Assembly (NCBI GenBank): GCA_028274465.1
Contig: CM051455.1
Span: 47,965,351-48,029,350 of the forward strand
Direction: 5' to 3'
From: Plantago ovata
Lineage: Eukaryota > Streptophyta > Magnoliopsida > Lamiales > Plantaginaceae
DNA: 64,000 bases
The notes below the pieces were generated by a model. The model had not been told where the DNA came from. It made no database searches and was given only the letters and a program-made list of their open reading frames with translations. Position numbers and translations under genes: made by a program. Shown in pieces: positions 21,101 to 32,471 of this stretch (within the stretch, counting starts at the first letter, position 1; each line of letters starts with the position of its first letter).

Positions 21101-24100
21101 TTTACATTCTACTTACGACCACTTAATCTGTTCTAGTACTCGTTGATCCTGCTAGGACGGCCTGGAATGTAACCTGTTGAAGGATCTCAAACTGTCTCTT
21201 AATGAGTTGGTTCGTTGCCATTTGTTAGTTCATCGCGGTCACTTTCTAATTTTCACACTCATTCCATTCTGTACATAAGCTTATAAAGACTACATCAGGC
21301 TTATGCAATGCACAGCATCTTATATGCTCTTTTTTTTGGTGGTGGGGGGGGGGGGGGGGGGGGTTGGGGGGTTCTGAGGAGCTATCTTTAATTCAGTTAC
21401 TTTAAGCAACATCTAGAAATATATGTGCACTGCATAAGACTAGTTTTGACCCTCCTAATAGTCAGTTTGTTTTGCACATGCTGTACTACACTAGATGAAC
21501 TTCAAGTTCACAACAGTAGCAATTTCCTTTTCTCTGGTCTCCCAAGGTCCATGTCTTCTTACTGGTACCATGGATAGATGAATAATCTCTATTCTGTATT
21601 ATGTCATGTATTTATTGTGGATCTGTGTGCATTACCATCATATTTTCTTCCATATCACTTTTTTTTTTTTCTTTTACCATCATATTTTTTTTTCTTCTTC
21701 CTGGTGTGTGCTGGGATACTGGACACTTCCATCTTCTCAAGGTTGGAAATTCTTCCTACAAGTTCTTCACGAAATACTTTTGTGGACCGGGTCTATGACT
21801 TTTTCATATAGACCATGTGGATTAAAATGCACCACATAACTCATTATTGTGTGTGGCCCACACTTATTGGCATGTGTGGAACATCTCTAGCCACAAGGTC
21901 TATGAACAAGATTTACAAAGTATTTTCCAAAGTTCTTATACTTTGGAAGAACAATTTATGGAAGCTAATCTCCCAAATTCATGTACTGAGTCATGGACTT
22001 TGGTTATTATGTGCTGGACATTCACATGTAAGACTACAGATTCTATGTATGTATGTAAGTTTTTTTTGTTTCTGAGGAGCTATCTTTAGTTCAGCAAGCT
22101 AATTTTGAAATATGTCTACTGGATGACACTAGTTTTACACCCTCATAGTACTGCTACTGTAATAGTCAGTTTGTTTTGCAAATCCTGTATACTAGACTAA
22201 GGACTGAAAGTTCACACTTCACACCATTAGTGGTTTCCCTTGTTCTGGTCTCCTACGAGAACTCAGCATCATGTCTAGTAGTGCCCGTATATGGATGAAG
22301 GTCTCTACTCGATACCACTATTTATTGCAGATCTGCTATCTTACTGAACCATCATCTATTCTTCAATAGTACGTCTTTCTTTTCTATTCTTGGTGTCATT
22401 TAAAGATGCTGGAAATTTTGCATTTTCTCAGCATTGAAACTTTTCCCTTCAGGATAATATAAGTAGTAGCCAATCTCTCAAATACATGCATTATGTATGT
22501 GCACATGAACAATTGTATTATCTGCTTTCTTCCTTTTGTTTTCATGAAGGTGTCCCATCTATTGTTTCGTTGATCCATTTATCTTGTCTTTAGCATACTT
22601 CACCTAGAATAGAGCGCAGAGGTTTCATATGAATATACATCTTTCATTAATTCTTGGACTAATGTCCATGCATGCTTAATGCACTTGCATCAATATGCCT
22701 GTTATGTTAGTTCACTTCTGATGCATTGGTAGTGAAGGCATGCTTTGAGATTTCAAAAGATAAGTTCCCATATTTTACCTTTTGTAAGAATGCCTGATTA
22801 TCTGTATGGCACTCTGATGTGCTTGAAGTTCCTCCACACTTGTAGGTGTGTGAATCTTCAGCTTCTGACATCAGGTCCTTTTTTCTGGTCAGACAAACGA
22901 ACTATCTTTCAATGGGATCTTTTGATATCCATTGTTGCAGAAGCTTCAAGGCATCACTTGCGGTAAGAGCAAGAGTTCATTCTTCTGCAAGAAGGAATAG
23001 GAAGCATTAGATTGATACAAAGAAGGCAAATATTTGAATATTTTCCAAATACTGTTGCAAAGTCTGCAAGCTTTTGCCTTTCTTGCCCTGACCATCATCA
23101 TCTTTTAAATGTGGTGTGTTTGTACCAGTCTGTACCATGTGTCCATTTTCAAAGAGGGGAGATGCACTATCTTCAGTCACCAGGTACTTCTGTTTCTGTG
23201 TAGTAATATCATTAGTTGTGACAATACTAATCAGGCTCTTGAGGTTTGTTCTTGAGAACACCCTATGATATATATTTTTTTTACTAATAATTACCCAGGC
23301 TCCATCTTGCAACATTCTGAATCTCACTGACCCAAACAAACCTATGTTTGCTTTTTTTCCTAGATAAGGCACTTAACTTACTGGAACGTGCTAGATCATC
23401 AAATAGGAGTTGAGGGTTGTATTACACTAGAGGGCATCTCCATGCCATACTGATGATGCTCTATCTTAAGTAATGCTTAGTTTCTTGTTATTTCTTCAAC
23501 TTCGTCTGCCCTTTGTCTCTTTCCCACATTAGATGCTGTTGCTGATATCTCCCTTCACCAAAGCATAGTGCATGGGATGCTCCAAGGACTGAGCATCTTT
23601 CAACTACTTTAGATTAGGGTATGATCTCTTTCAGGCCTTGACACTGGATTTTATCCATAGTGTGTTATGTCCCTTTCTATGTATCTGGCTTTAATTTTCT
23701 AGGATCTTCTCTTTGTAGTCCTGGGAAAGCTTCAAATCTGCTGTTTGCCTGCAGAGTAGGATCCAGAATGTGTCCTCAAACAGGATCCTAAATTTGTCCT
23801 CAACTGTGGCCTGAAATTCTAGGGTGGATGTCTCAAGTGTCCTGATAAATAGAATTTGGCACCCTTTTGGGACACTTTTCTGTCTCCAGAATTTGCTCTA
23901 TTGGAATACTTCCAATGCCTAGACCTAGACTTTTACCTTTGTCATCTAACAGCAGAATCCAGTATTTCATCTAGTTAAGAAATTTCGAGTCTGGGGTAAT
24001 TCGAAAACTGGCCCAAGTTTGAAACCAGAGGATATATATGATTTGAGGTTGTATTCCATGAATCACTTGATTTGGAGGAAATATCAAAAGATGCAAACTG

Positions 24101-26795
24101 GAGGCTCGTACTCCCCTTACCTGGCTCTTTACCTTAAAGAAGAAGGGTATGTGTGAAACTTGGAAAGATTTCTAGAAGTTAAAGAATGTATTGGATTGGA
24201 TGAAGCAGAAGTCTGCACACAAGTAAATGACCTTTATAATGCTCAGTTGCTATACTACCAGTTATTTACCCTTTGAATGATCTGTGTCGTAATGATGTGG
24301 TGTTACTACTTTGTGGCTTATCCTTTTATAGTACAGCTGTAGTGCATTCTGCAGTTGCCATTCTTTTGGTCAGCACAATACAGGCAGGGTTTTATGCTTT
24401 CAGCCATGACAGAATTCTGGATGTTTTGGAACGTGAGGGTGGTTACTCTTTTGTGGAGAGCTCAAATGTGTAACATCAGATGATTCTAGTTTTGGCTTCA
24501 CAGCAAGGTAGGATCTATAAACTGCACTCCTTTTTGTTAATTGTTTATGGAATTGTCAATCTCTTGGAAGATCATCCCTGTGTGTTTTTGGAAGCGCTTT
24601 TGTACTGCTTCAACCAAGTGCTTTGTTAACTTTGTTTTTTCTTTATAAAAAAATTAACTTCGCATGTAAGAATTCTGTCTAGTCGACATGTAAGTCATGC
24701 ATAAGAGTCCAGATATAGATCTAAGTAGGGATAATTGCACATAGATACTATGACAGTGTAAGACTAAGTTCAAACCAGAGTCGAACTGAAGTTACCTTGA
24801 GCTCTGAAGTAGGATTGAGTAGATAGTGATGCTCCTCTTTCACCCTGTTGTACCTTGCGATTACAGATTTCATGCTGATACAAAGGAGAGGGCATATGTA
24901 AATTGCTATTTATTGCTTGTTTATAACTAGCATGCACGTTACTTGCATAAAGGGACAGATTATTGAAAGAAAAAAGAGCAAATGCATGGCTGAAGTCTAC
25001 GCATGACAGAAATACAATGCAAGTAGAGCAAACTGCATAATTTTGCCTTGTTCAGATGATTTTCTGTCTTGTTCTGTAGTCATAGACCATAAGTCTTGCC
25101 TCCCTGTCACTCTCATCATTCATAACACACTCAATAAGTACTCCAAGGGAAGATAAACTGGAGATAAAAGCAAGCGAATATCCATATTTATCATACAACT
25201 GTTCACATCTGCAGCAGATTTTTCGCTATTCAGAGTTTGTGTTTATAGCGCCTATATGCAATATCCAGGTTAACAGAGTAATGAATAGGAAAGGTTAATA
25301 GTTGAGACAACTTAGGTGTTTAGTTTGAAGTCATCAGACTAGGTTGGTGGTTAAGCAGACGTAATATACTCTACTACTACTATCCAAGTGGAATCTTTGG
25401 AAGAACTCTGTGCTCAAGACAAAAATTCCTATTCAATGCACTTCAACAACCAAGTCTACCTAATTCCTTCCATTTGGTACCTCGTACACAACCGAATACA
25501 TCTAGCCATATCAATCATAGTTGTTTGCAGAAAATGTAAGCATACACATCAATGATCAGTAATGGTAATAATGTAAAAAGTGGATACCACTTGATAATTC
25601 CTTCGAAATCATATATGTATGCACAACTAACATTTTAACATAATTTGTAGATGCATATTCACTCTGAGTTATGGTCATTTGTAACGTTGAAGTGGATACC
25701 ACTTGGTGATTCTAGAAGTCACACATGTATGCACAACTACCTCCCCTGGGTATCAGCAAATGCGAGCATTTGCACGAATACCCATTTACATTTATGGCCA
25801 GTTGTAATATTAAAGGCTTAATTGAGACTTTAAACATATAAGCCTAAAAAAAGTACTCAAATTGAAGGCTCCAATGGTTTGGGACTTAATTGAGGCTTGT
25901 ATGTAAGTCTCATATGCAACATGTTAGTCTATTATTAATTATCACACTAAAAAATATGATTAAACAATTTTTTAATATAAATTGGGACTTAAATGGAGGT
26001 TACTATTTAGTATCCTTTCTCATGGGCTACTAAGTGGTAGCCTCATAAAAGCCTCAATTGGAGGTATTTTTTTTGGCTTAATTAAGGTTTTAAGCCTCAA
26101 TTAAGCCCAAAAAAGTCCCTCCATAAGGAATGCTCTAATCTGTGGCTTCAAGAATCACACATGTATACACAATATCTCCCAAGATCACTGCGTGCACACG
26201 AATACCCATTAAAATTTATGCCCATTTGTAATGGTTTCAAGATTTATACATGTATTCACCAACTACATCTCCCCAGATAATAACACGCGCACGTGCACGC
26301 GTAACCATTCTCATTTATGCACATATGTAATGTAGAACTTGATATCACATAGTAATCTTGGGAATCGGTTAACAATTATCTCTCTGCGTGTTTTAGCACC
26401 CTTGCGTGTTTATATACTAACAACGCTCTTATATATGACAAAGTACAATAAGATTACAAGTTATTATTGCTAGTAGATAGATTTATGGTCAACTAACACA
26501 CACAAAATTGAAAGTAAAACAACATACATACAAACAAGATTGCAAAAGTAATTATTCCCATCAAAAGATCGATTAGATGAAAACATGGATGTGTAATTAG
26601 CATATATACAAACCTGGAGCTTGAAAATTCATAGAGTTTCCCAGTACTAGAGAAGACCATCAATCCAACTTGTGCATCACAGAGGATTGACAACTCCCTT
26701 GCCTTCTTGATCAATCCATTTCTTCTCTTCGAGAAAGTAACCTGTCTGCTAGTCGGGTTATCGATCCGACGGATCACAATCTTCCCTCTCCCCAT
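18119..26795 (-). CDS. MADS-box transcription factor, AGL17/ANR1 clade (8 coding exons)
   Basis: A MIKC-type nuclear DNA-binding protein. Coding exons on the minus strand: 26795-26614 (182 bp, MADS domain, starts [12 protein letters not shown]), 24874-24796 (79), 19966-19905 (62), 18872-18773 (100), 18684-18643 (42), 18560-18477 (84), 18384-18233 (152) and 18134-18119 (16). They join in frame to 238 aa. The keratin-like K domain spans about residues 88-170, with [18 protein letters not shown] and GNLIHQEN. The C-terminus has LELSQP and ends LGLQLH, both typical of the AGL17 clade. All introns are GT-AG except the one after exon 4, which is GC-AG (AAG|GCAAGT). The exon 6 donor (GTATTG) is weak; a later donor would leave a 62-base intron. 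Known relatives act in root nitrate response and flowering. The role here is inferred from family only. Confidence 0.92.
20591..20830. repeat. Tandem duplication in MADS intron 2
   Basis: About 75 bases from 20591 (gaactggacctctgcag...) recur diverged from about 20757 (gaacaggatctctgcag...). The shared ttagtccat and ggaaagtaa blocks show two copies with a period near 165. Confidence 0.6.
21344..21377 (+). repeat. G20 tract in MADS intron 2
   Basis: Twenty consecutive G, then TT and a further G run. It lies on the strand opposite to the transcript, so the pre-mRNA carries a C tract and the template strand is G-quadruplex capable. Confidence 0.85.
21370..22330. repeat. Diverged large tandem duplication in MADS intron 2
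   Basis: The order ctgaggagctatcttta, tagtcagtttgttttgca, ttctctggtctcc and atggatagatgaa at 21370-21590 recurs at 22072-22310 in the same order. Period about 700 bp, with many changes. No coding content recognised. Confidence 0.6.
25579..26380. repeat. Degenerate tandem repeat in MADS intron 1
   Basis: Four to five units of about 90-112 bp share cacacatgtatgcacaac, cacgaatacccat and tttatg-ccatttgtaat. Starts are near 25579, 25691, 26143, 26232 and 26332 (partial). A foldback element splits unit 2 from unit 3. Confidence 0.6.
25813..26117. mobile_element. Foldback MITE-like insertion
   Basis: The left end (ggcttaattgagactttaaac...cctaaaaaaagtact) pairs over about 60 bases with the right end (ggtattttttttggctt...taagcctcaattaagccc) as an imperfect inverted repeat. 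About 300 bp, AT-rich and non-coding. It interrupts the tandem repeat in intron 1. The superfamily is not certain; no clear target duplication was found. Confidence 0.5.
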
Positions 26796-26810
26796 GTTGC
26801 TCCTCAGTTT

Positions 26811-27020
26811 CCTGGAGAAAAAGAACAAAATATAAGAGGGCTTTGGTTGATCAGCTCGTTCCTTTTATCCCTAAAAGGAATAAACAAGTGACTTTTACTA
26901 ATATGGCAACAACATTTTCAGATTTTTACCTTCAAAATAGAATAAATGGACAATTGTAGAACTCGGACAAAGCTGCTTACCACTTCGAGCTTGGCTCAGG
27001 ACAGTGGAAAGAGAAATGGG
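26811..27020 (-). other. MADS gene 5'UTR with a leader intron
   Basis: On the minus strand a 5'UTR exon ending at 26981 is followed by GTAAGC, and a pyrimidine-rich acceptor (ttttctccag) ends at 26812, 17 bases before the ATG. This gives a 169-bp leader intron (26980-26812), common in MIKC genes. The upstream end of the leader exon cannot be fixed from sequence. Confidence 0.6.
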
Positions 27021-30000
27021 CAGAAATGAATCCCTATTAAGAGAAATGTTAGTGAAACAATTATTAGTGGCTAATGTTTAATATGGCAAGTGGTTTGCAA
27101 GAAAGGCATAATCTCATTTGGAATCATGCAGCGGTTTTCTATTTAGTACCAAATATAATTCAATAACTTTTCTTTATCGTGAGTGATTACCTGACGCGTT
27201 GAATAAGTCAGACATAAAATATTCGTCATTGTGCATATCGAACACGTATTGTTATCATACTAAATAAAATAATCCTTTGCTAAATTCGAGATTAAACTAT
27301 ACAATGCAACTTATCTTCCCGATTATATTGCACTATATAAATGTCCGTAAATGGCATCCCATTTGTCCCATTAGACTGTATATTTGATTTTAATTCAGAT
27401 TTTTTTTTTACATTATATACATGTCAATAATAATGTCAATGATAGATTACAGAATTAAATTTACTAGAGTAATGTTTATCAAAAATATAACGAGATGAAG
27501 TGAATAAAATTTACCAGATTTATGTGCTCGAGGAAGTTGACACTTGGGGTGAGGCAATGCTTACCTAGTACACTCAAAAGGAGAAAATGTGTTAGTTTAC
27601 TGTTGGGATTGGTTGTGAAAATACATGTAGTTGTCTAACCAATAGATCACCAACACGTGGAGGTAGTGTATTGTCTTTAAGGTTTCATTGATCCACTAAT
27701 GTGGAGTATGGTGTGATAACATTAATTATTATGAAGTACTTAAAAAGGATAACGTCCTAATGGCCTGCTTTAACAATTGGGGTAAATTACCCAAGAATCG
27801 TGCCAAAAGCCTTTCTCAAATTGGCTTCTAAATCTTATAGAGGATCGCTCTTAGTCATCATGTCTCATCAACTTTTTGCCAAATCGAAAGATGTACTCCA
27901 TATTCCATTACATGTCCAGTAAAAAGATGTTTTAGTAGTTGATTTGATAACGCTAAACTATTATATGATAATATAGGAAAAAAATATGCAGATATGGTTC
28001 TTTATGGCGAACTTTTTATTTTTATTTTTATACATATAGTTTCTTATTGTGATAAAATATGTACAAAAAAGTTCTTTTTAACACTGCTGTAATAAATTTA
28101 AAATGTTTCGATATATATTTCTTTCCATTGTAATGAGATTTTAGAGATCCAATATTATCACCTGTTTGTGGAATGGCTACTACTACTAATCTAATTCTAC
28201 CATTTGACATCATCATATCTAAAGTAAATAAACCAATATACTAGTTGTAATTAAGTAATGAATTAACCCGGGCAAGGTAGATATTGATTTGTTGCAATCT
28301 TACCTGTCAACTAGAGCCGGAAAATTGATCTTGTTGGCTCCACAATATGTACCATTTCAAGAAGAGAACATATTCTTATACGCTCCATATTAAAGTGCAG
28401 ATACTCTAAGTTGAGTTTATTATTTATGGCCTTGGTCTTGTACATAAAGTGGTATAGTACTCTATAGATTTAAACTAATACTGGATTAAGAACTAACAAG
28501 TACCATTATCACAATCTGCGAGAAGGAAAAGCGTACTAATCTTACGCAAATCTATGAACTAACTACAACTTGCATAACCAAAATGAATTAATGCTTCTAT
28601 CTGTGGAATGTGAATTATAAAAAATATATATACTTCCGGTGCAGTATATTTGGTTCAGATATAATTGGCATAAAGTAGGATCATTTCGTCATGGGATTAG
28701 TTGGCTATGTACTTTCTCCTAATTTTATATTCACTTGCCCAATCATAATTCGAAAACTCAATACCACGCCCAACAAAATTTCATGGAAGATTTGAAATGT
28801 ATTGCTGTCTCGGATTCGGATGGTTTATGATATGCCGCTATTACCCCTATTACATTCATTATTTTAATAATTTCGTATGAGTATCACATGGAACCTTGTG
28901 TGGAGTTCACATTATCTCTGATCGATGGGTGGAATAGCGTGTATCCAACGCTTAACAAACATATTCAAAGTAACATAATATTGACATGATATTTTAATAT
29001 TTACCATGTTATTGTAAATTTGTAATGATTAATATATAAAAATTAAAGAATGCAACTCTTCATGTAGCAATTTTTACTATTTTGTAGTTTGAGATATTTA
29101 GTTTTTGCTTAGTGTTAGTCTTTATAAAGCTGATGGAAGTTGTTTCGTTTTTGTTTTCCTTATGAGTTCAAGCTGGTATAAGTTTTAAAGAAGAACCTAT
29201 TTGGCTAATCATTGGATTCTCTAACTTCTTAGTGCCTAGTGCGGAGTGCCTACACAAAAACCACCTCTATCTTAAAAAGGCCGTTAAATCAACTTAAGGC
29301 GCCTCAACTTGCAAAATATGGTTCCAGTCTCAAGCCAGTTTTAGAAATTAATGGTCGTTTTCAATGAATCGTACCAAATTATTTGTGTTAGCACAACAAA
29401 TAATTCCTTAAAACTTATGGTCAAGAAAGTGATGATCATCAGAGACTAGTCATAAAATAATCTTCCAATCTAATTAAAGTAGTGGCCGGTAAGTCAAATT
29501 GAGTAATTTTTGACCATGACATGAAAACACGGTAACTCACCCGAAAATGCAAAAATACATTACCGTTTCAAACGTCTTATTTTTCAGTTCATATAACTTG
29601 AACACTTCAAGAAATGCTCTTAAAGACTAGACCACTTTTTTCATTTTCTTTTTTTCACAGAATAAATTTCATTTTACAAATTAATACGAAACAGTAAGAA
29701 ATACAAAAGATTTTAATCCAGGCCCCCAAGTATCAAGTACCTATCTCAAGGTTTGTGATCTGGGTTGCCGTTCGGAAATGGGCGTTATTGTTTTGGAAAT
29801 GAATCTACGTACACTAAAAGTTTAAAGCTCCACTATTAGAGGGTGTACAAGTGGTCACACCCATAATATTTAATAAACCGTGGTTTACACTATTTTCTAA
29901 CCATTCATATAAGGTTAAGATGAACTAGATTCTATCTGTTTTTCATCATTTTTTTACGTGTTATATTCAGTTATTATCTTTATGCTTCCGCATTGTTCAG

Positions 30001-30079
30001 TGTAACAATAACATAACAAGTCAGATACCTGCTGGACGAAAATATAATATGCGCGCATGTCTCATAAAATTGGAGAGAT
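27021..30079. other. Intergenic between MADS gene and LecRK1
   Basis: AT-rich DNA. The left part is the likely promoter of the minus-strand MADS gene, and the right end is the promoter of LecRK1. No coding exon, transposon end or tandem array recognised. Confidence 0.4.
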
Positions 30080-30087
30080 TATATAAG
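30080..30087 (+). promoter_or_regulatory. TATA box, LecRK1
   Basis: tatataag in gattatataagtag, about 220 bases before the first ATG of the LecRK1 frame. A short upstream reading frame starting at 30279 (ATGATG) would be in the leader. Confidence 0.4.
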
Positions 30088-30302
30088 TAGTTCAATTTCA
30101 AACTGTTACACTATTTAAAAAATAAATAAATTATAATATATCCCCTGCAGTCATTTTCTTGCGTATTGTTTACTACTAGTACTTCTAGTCAATGGTCGAT
30201 CAATTACGTTGCCTTATTTACAAATGGCAAGACTTGGTAAAACTAAAAAATTAATTTGGTGCACTTAATCAAGAACATGATGAATAGTATGACACAAAAC
30301 TT

Positions 30303-32471
30303 ATGCAAAATGCTGCCACATTTAGACTGATTTTGATAAGTACTGCACTGATCACAACAGCCATGGTTTCTTGCAGTACCCTGCTGGATGTTGTTTTTCA
30401 TCTCACATCCAATTCAGGCCTGAACTTCATCACCATCCTTCTGTTTTCGATCCCTTTCGCGACTCCTCTAACCTTCAATTTCACTAGCTTCACCCCTAAT
30501 GACCGCGATATCATCTACGAGCAATCAGCTTACGCAGCTAACAACGTTATCCAGCTAGTGCGTAACCAACGAGACCTCAGCACGGAATCCAGTATAGGCC
30601 GGGCGACATATGCTCAGCCAATGCGGTTATGGGATAGAGCATCAGGGAATCTCACTGATTTCACGACAAACTTCACGTTTGTCATCAATTCTATAAACAG
30701 GACCGGTTATGGAGATGGGCTCGCCTTCTTTCTTGCACCTAATGGTTCAAGGATACCTGAGAACTCGACAAGAGGCGGGAGCTTAGGCCTTACGTCCTTC
30801 TCTTCGTATTTGAACTCCTCAGACAGTCCTTTTGTTGCTGTAGAGTTTGATACCTTTGTAAACGTTTGGGATCCGCGGAACGAGCATGTTGGTATTGATA
30901 TCAGCTCAATGAGGTCTGTTGCCAATGTGACTTGGTGGAGTGCAATTAGCATTTTGGAAGGCAGGCAACATGAGGCCAGGATTAGGTATGATTCTCAATC
31001 AAGGAACCTCAGTGTAATCTTCACCGGGTTTAGGAACCGTACTTATATCAGACAGGAAGTGTCTTACATAGTTGATCTGAGGCAACACTTGCCTGAATTT
31101 GTGACTTTTGGCTTCTCAGCTGCAACAGGGAACTTTTCAGCACTGCATACGATCTATTCGTGGAATTTTAGCTCTAATCTTGAAGTAAATGGTACTGGAA
31201 CAGATCCAGGGACGATCACACCGAACGTTGGCTCTGGCCATAGCAATACTGGACTGGTTACAGGGTTGGCGGCCGGAGGTTCTGTTTCGGTACTAGTATT
31301 GTGTCTGCTTCTTTATCTATTCTGGAGGAAGAGAAACAGAAAGATGAAAGAAGCTGATGATACGTTTAACAGAGACATTAGTAGCGAATTTGAACGAGGC
31401 AGTGGACCTAGGAAGTTTGCGTACAATGATTTGAAGCGTGCAACTAACAATTTCTCTCAACAAGATAAGCTCGGTGAAGGTGGATTCGGTGGTGTTTACA
31501 AAGGATTCATCCGAGAGATTGATTCGTTAGTTGCTGTGAAGAGAGTGTCTAGAGGTTCAAGTCAAGGTTTGAAGGAATATGCATCAGAAGTGAGGATTAT
31601 AAGCAGGTTGCGCCATAGAAACTTGGTACAACTGCTTGGATGGTGCCACGAGAAACGTGAACTACTCCTTGTTTATGAGCTTATGCCGAATGGAAGCTTG
31701 GATTCTCATCTTTTTAAGGGAAAGAGTTTGTTGAACTGGGAGACCAGGTTCAAAATAGCACATGGATTGGCTTCGGCTTTGCTGTACCTACACGAAGAAT
31801 GGGAACAATGCGTTGTTCACAGGGATATTAAGTCTAGCAATGTCATGTTAGACGCCAGCTTCAATGCGAAGCTAGGTGACTTTGGTCTTGCTAGGCTGGT
31901 TGATCATGAAAAGGGATCTCAAACAACAGTCTTGGCAGGGACCATGGGGTATATGGCACCCGAGTGTGTGATCACAGGGAAGGCTAGCAAAGAGACAGAC
32001 GTGTTCAGTTTCGGCGTGGTGGCATTGGAAATTGCTTGTGGAAGAAGACCAATAGATCGAAGGGCTGAAGAAAGTGAACTGAACTTGGTCGAATGGGTGT
32101 GGAGCTTGTATGGAACGGGGAACCTTCTTGACGCGGTTGATCCTAAACTCAATAGTGAGTTCAATGCAGGGGAAATGGAGCAGTTGATGATTGTAGGCCT
32201 CTGGTGCGCACATCCAGATAGCAATTTAAGGCCTTCGATTAGGCAAGCCGTTCGTGTGCTTAATTTTGAAGCTTCATTGCCAGTTCTTCCACTGAGAATG
32301 CCTGTTGCAACTTACTATTCTTCACCAGCAGATATGATTTCTTCACCAATATATGGATCAGCTTTTTCTTCAGGTAAGGAGATTACATCTAGTGATAATA
32401 CTGATACTTCAAAGTGTACTGCATCTTCAGGATTATCCTCATCATCATCTGCTCTTCTGTACTCACAATAA
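30303..32471 (+). CDS. LecRK1, L-type lectin receptor-like kinase (clade IX-like)
   Basis: A single-exon plasma-membrane receptor kinase of 722 aa. Legume-lectin domain at about residues 56-300, with the metal loop EFDTFVNVWDP...HVGIDI intact and many N-glycosylation sites (NFT, NGS, NLT). Membrane segment about 315-341, then a basic stop-transfer (WRKRNRK). Ser/Thr kinase about 385-655 with GEGGFGG (390), [13 protein letters not shown] (505), DFGLA (524) and APE (552). All catalytic residues are present and it is an RD kinase. The N-terminus is long with two hydrophobic stretches. The ATG at 30363 (gccATGG) aligns better with the paralogs and may be the true start. First of the LecRK cluster and closest to LecRK2. 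Family members sense extracellular or wall signals, often in defence; the ligand is unknown. Confidence 0.93.
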   Translation: MQNAATFRLILISTALITTAMVSCSTLLDVVFHLTSNSGLNFITILLFSIPFATPLTFNFTSFTPNDRDIIYEQSAYAANNVIQLVRNQRDLSTESSIGRATYAQPMRLWDRASGNLTDFTTNFTFVINSINRTGYGDGLAFFLAPNGSRIPENSTRGGSLGLTSFSSYLNSSDSPFVAVEFDTFVNVWDPRNEHVGIDISSMRSVANVTWWSAISILEGRQHEARIRYDSQSRNLSVIFTGFRNRTYIRQEVSYIVDLRQHLPEFVTFGFSAATGNFSALHTIYSWNFSSNLEVNGTGTDPGTITPNVGSGHSNTGLVTGLAAGGSVSVLVLCLLLYLFWRKRNRKMKEADDTFNRDISSEFERGSGPRKFAYNDLKRATNNFSQQDKLGEGGFGGVYKGFIREIDSLVAVKRVSRGSSQGLKEYASEVRIISRLRHRNLVQLLGWCHEKRELLLVYELMPNGSLDSHLFKGKSLLNWETRFKIAHGLASALLYLHEEWEQCVVHRDIKSSNVMLDASFNAKLGDFGLARLVDHEKGSQTTVLAGTMGYMAPECVITGKASKETDVFSFGVVALEIACGRRPIDRRAEESELNLVEWVWSLYGTGNLLDAVDPKLNSEFNAGEMEQLMIVGLWCAHPDSNLRPSIRQAVRVLNFEASLPVLPLRMPVATYYSSPADMISSPIYGSAFSSGKEITSSDNTDTSKCTASSGLSSSSSALLYSQ

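Noticed and set aside
21578-22089. Several overlapping plus-strand frames in MADS intron 2
   Set aside because: Phe/Leu-rich translation of T-runs inside an intron, in three competing frames.
24273-24473. 66-residue hydrophobic frame on the plus strand
   Set aside because: Lies in MADS intron 2, no family, no promoter or splice support.
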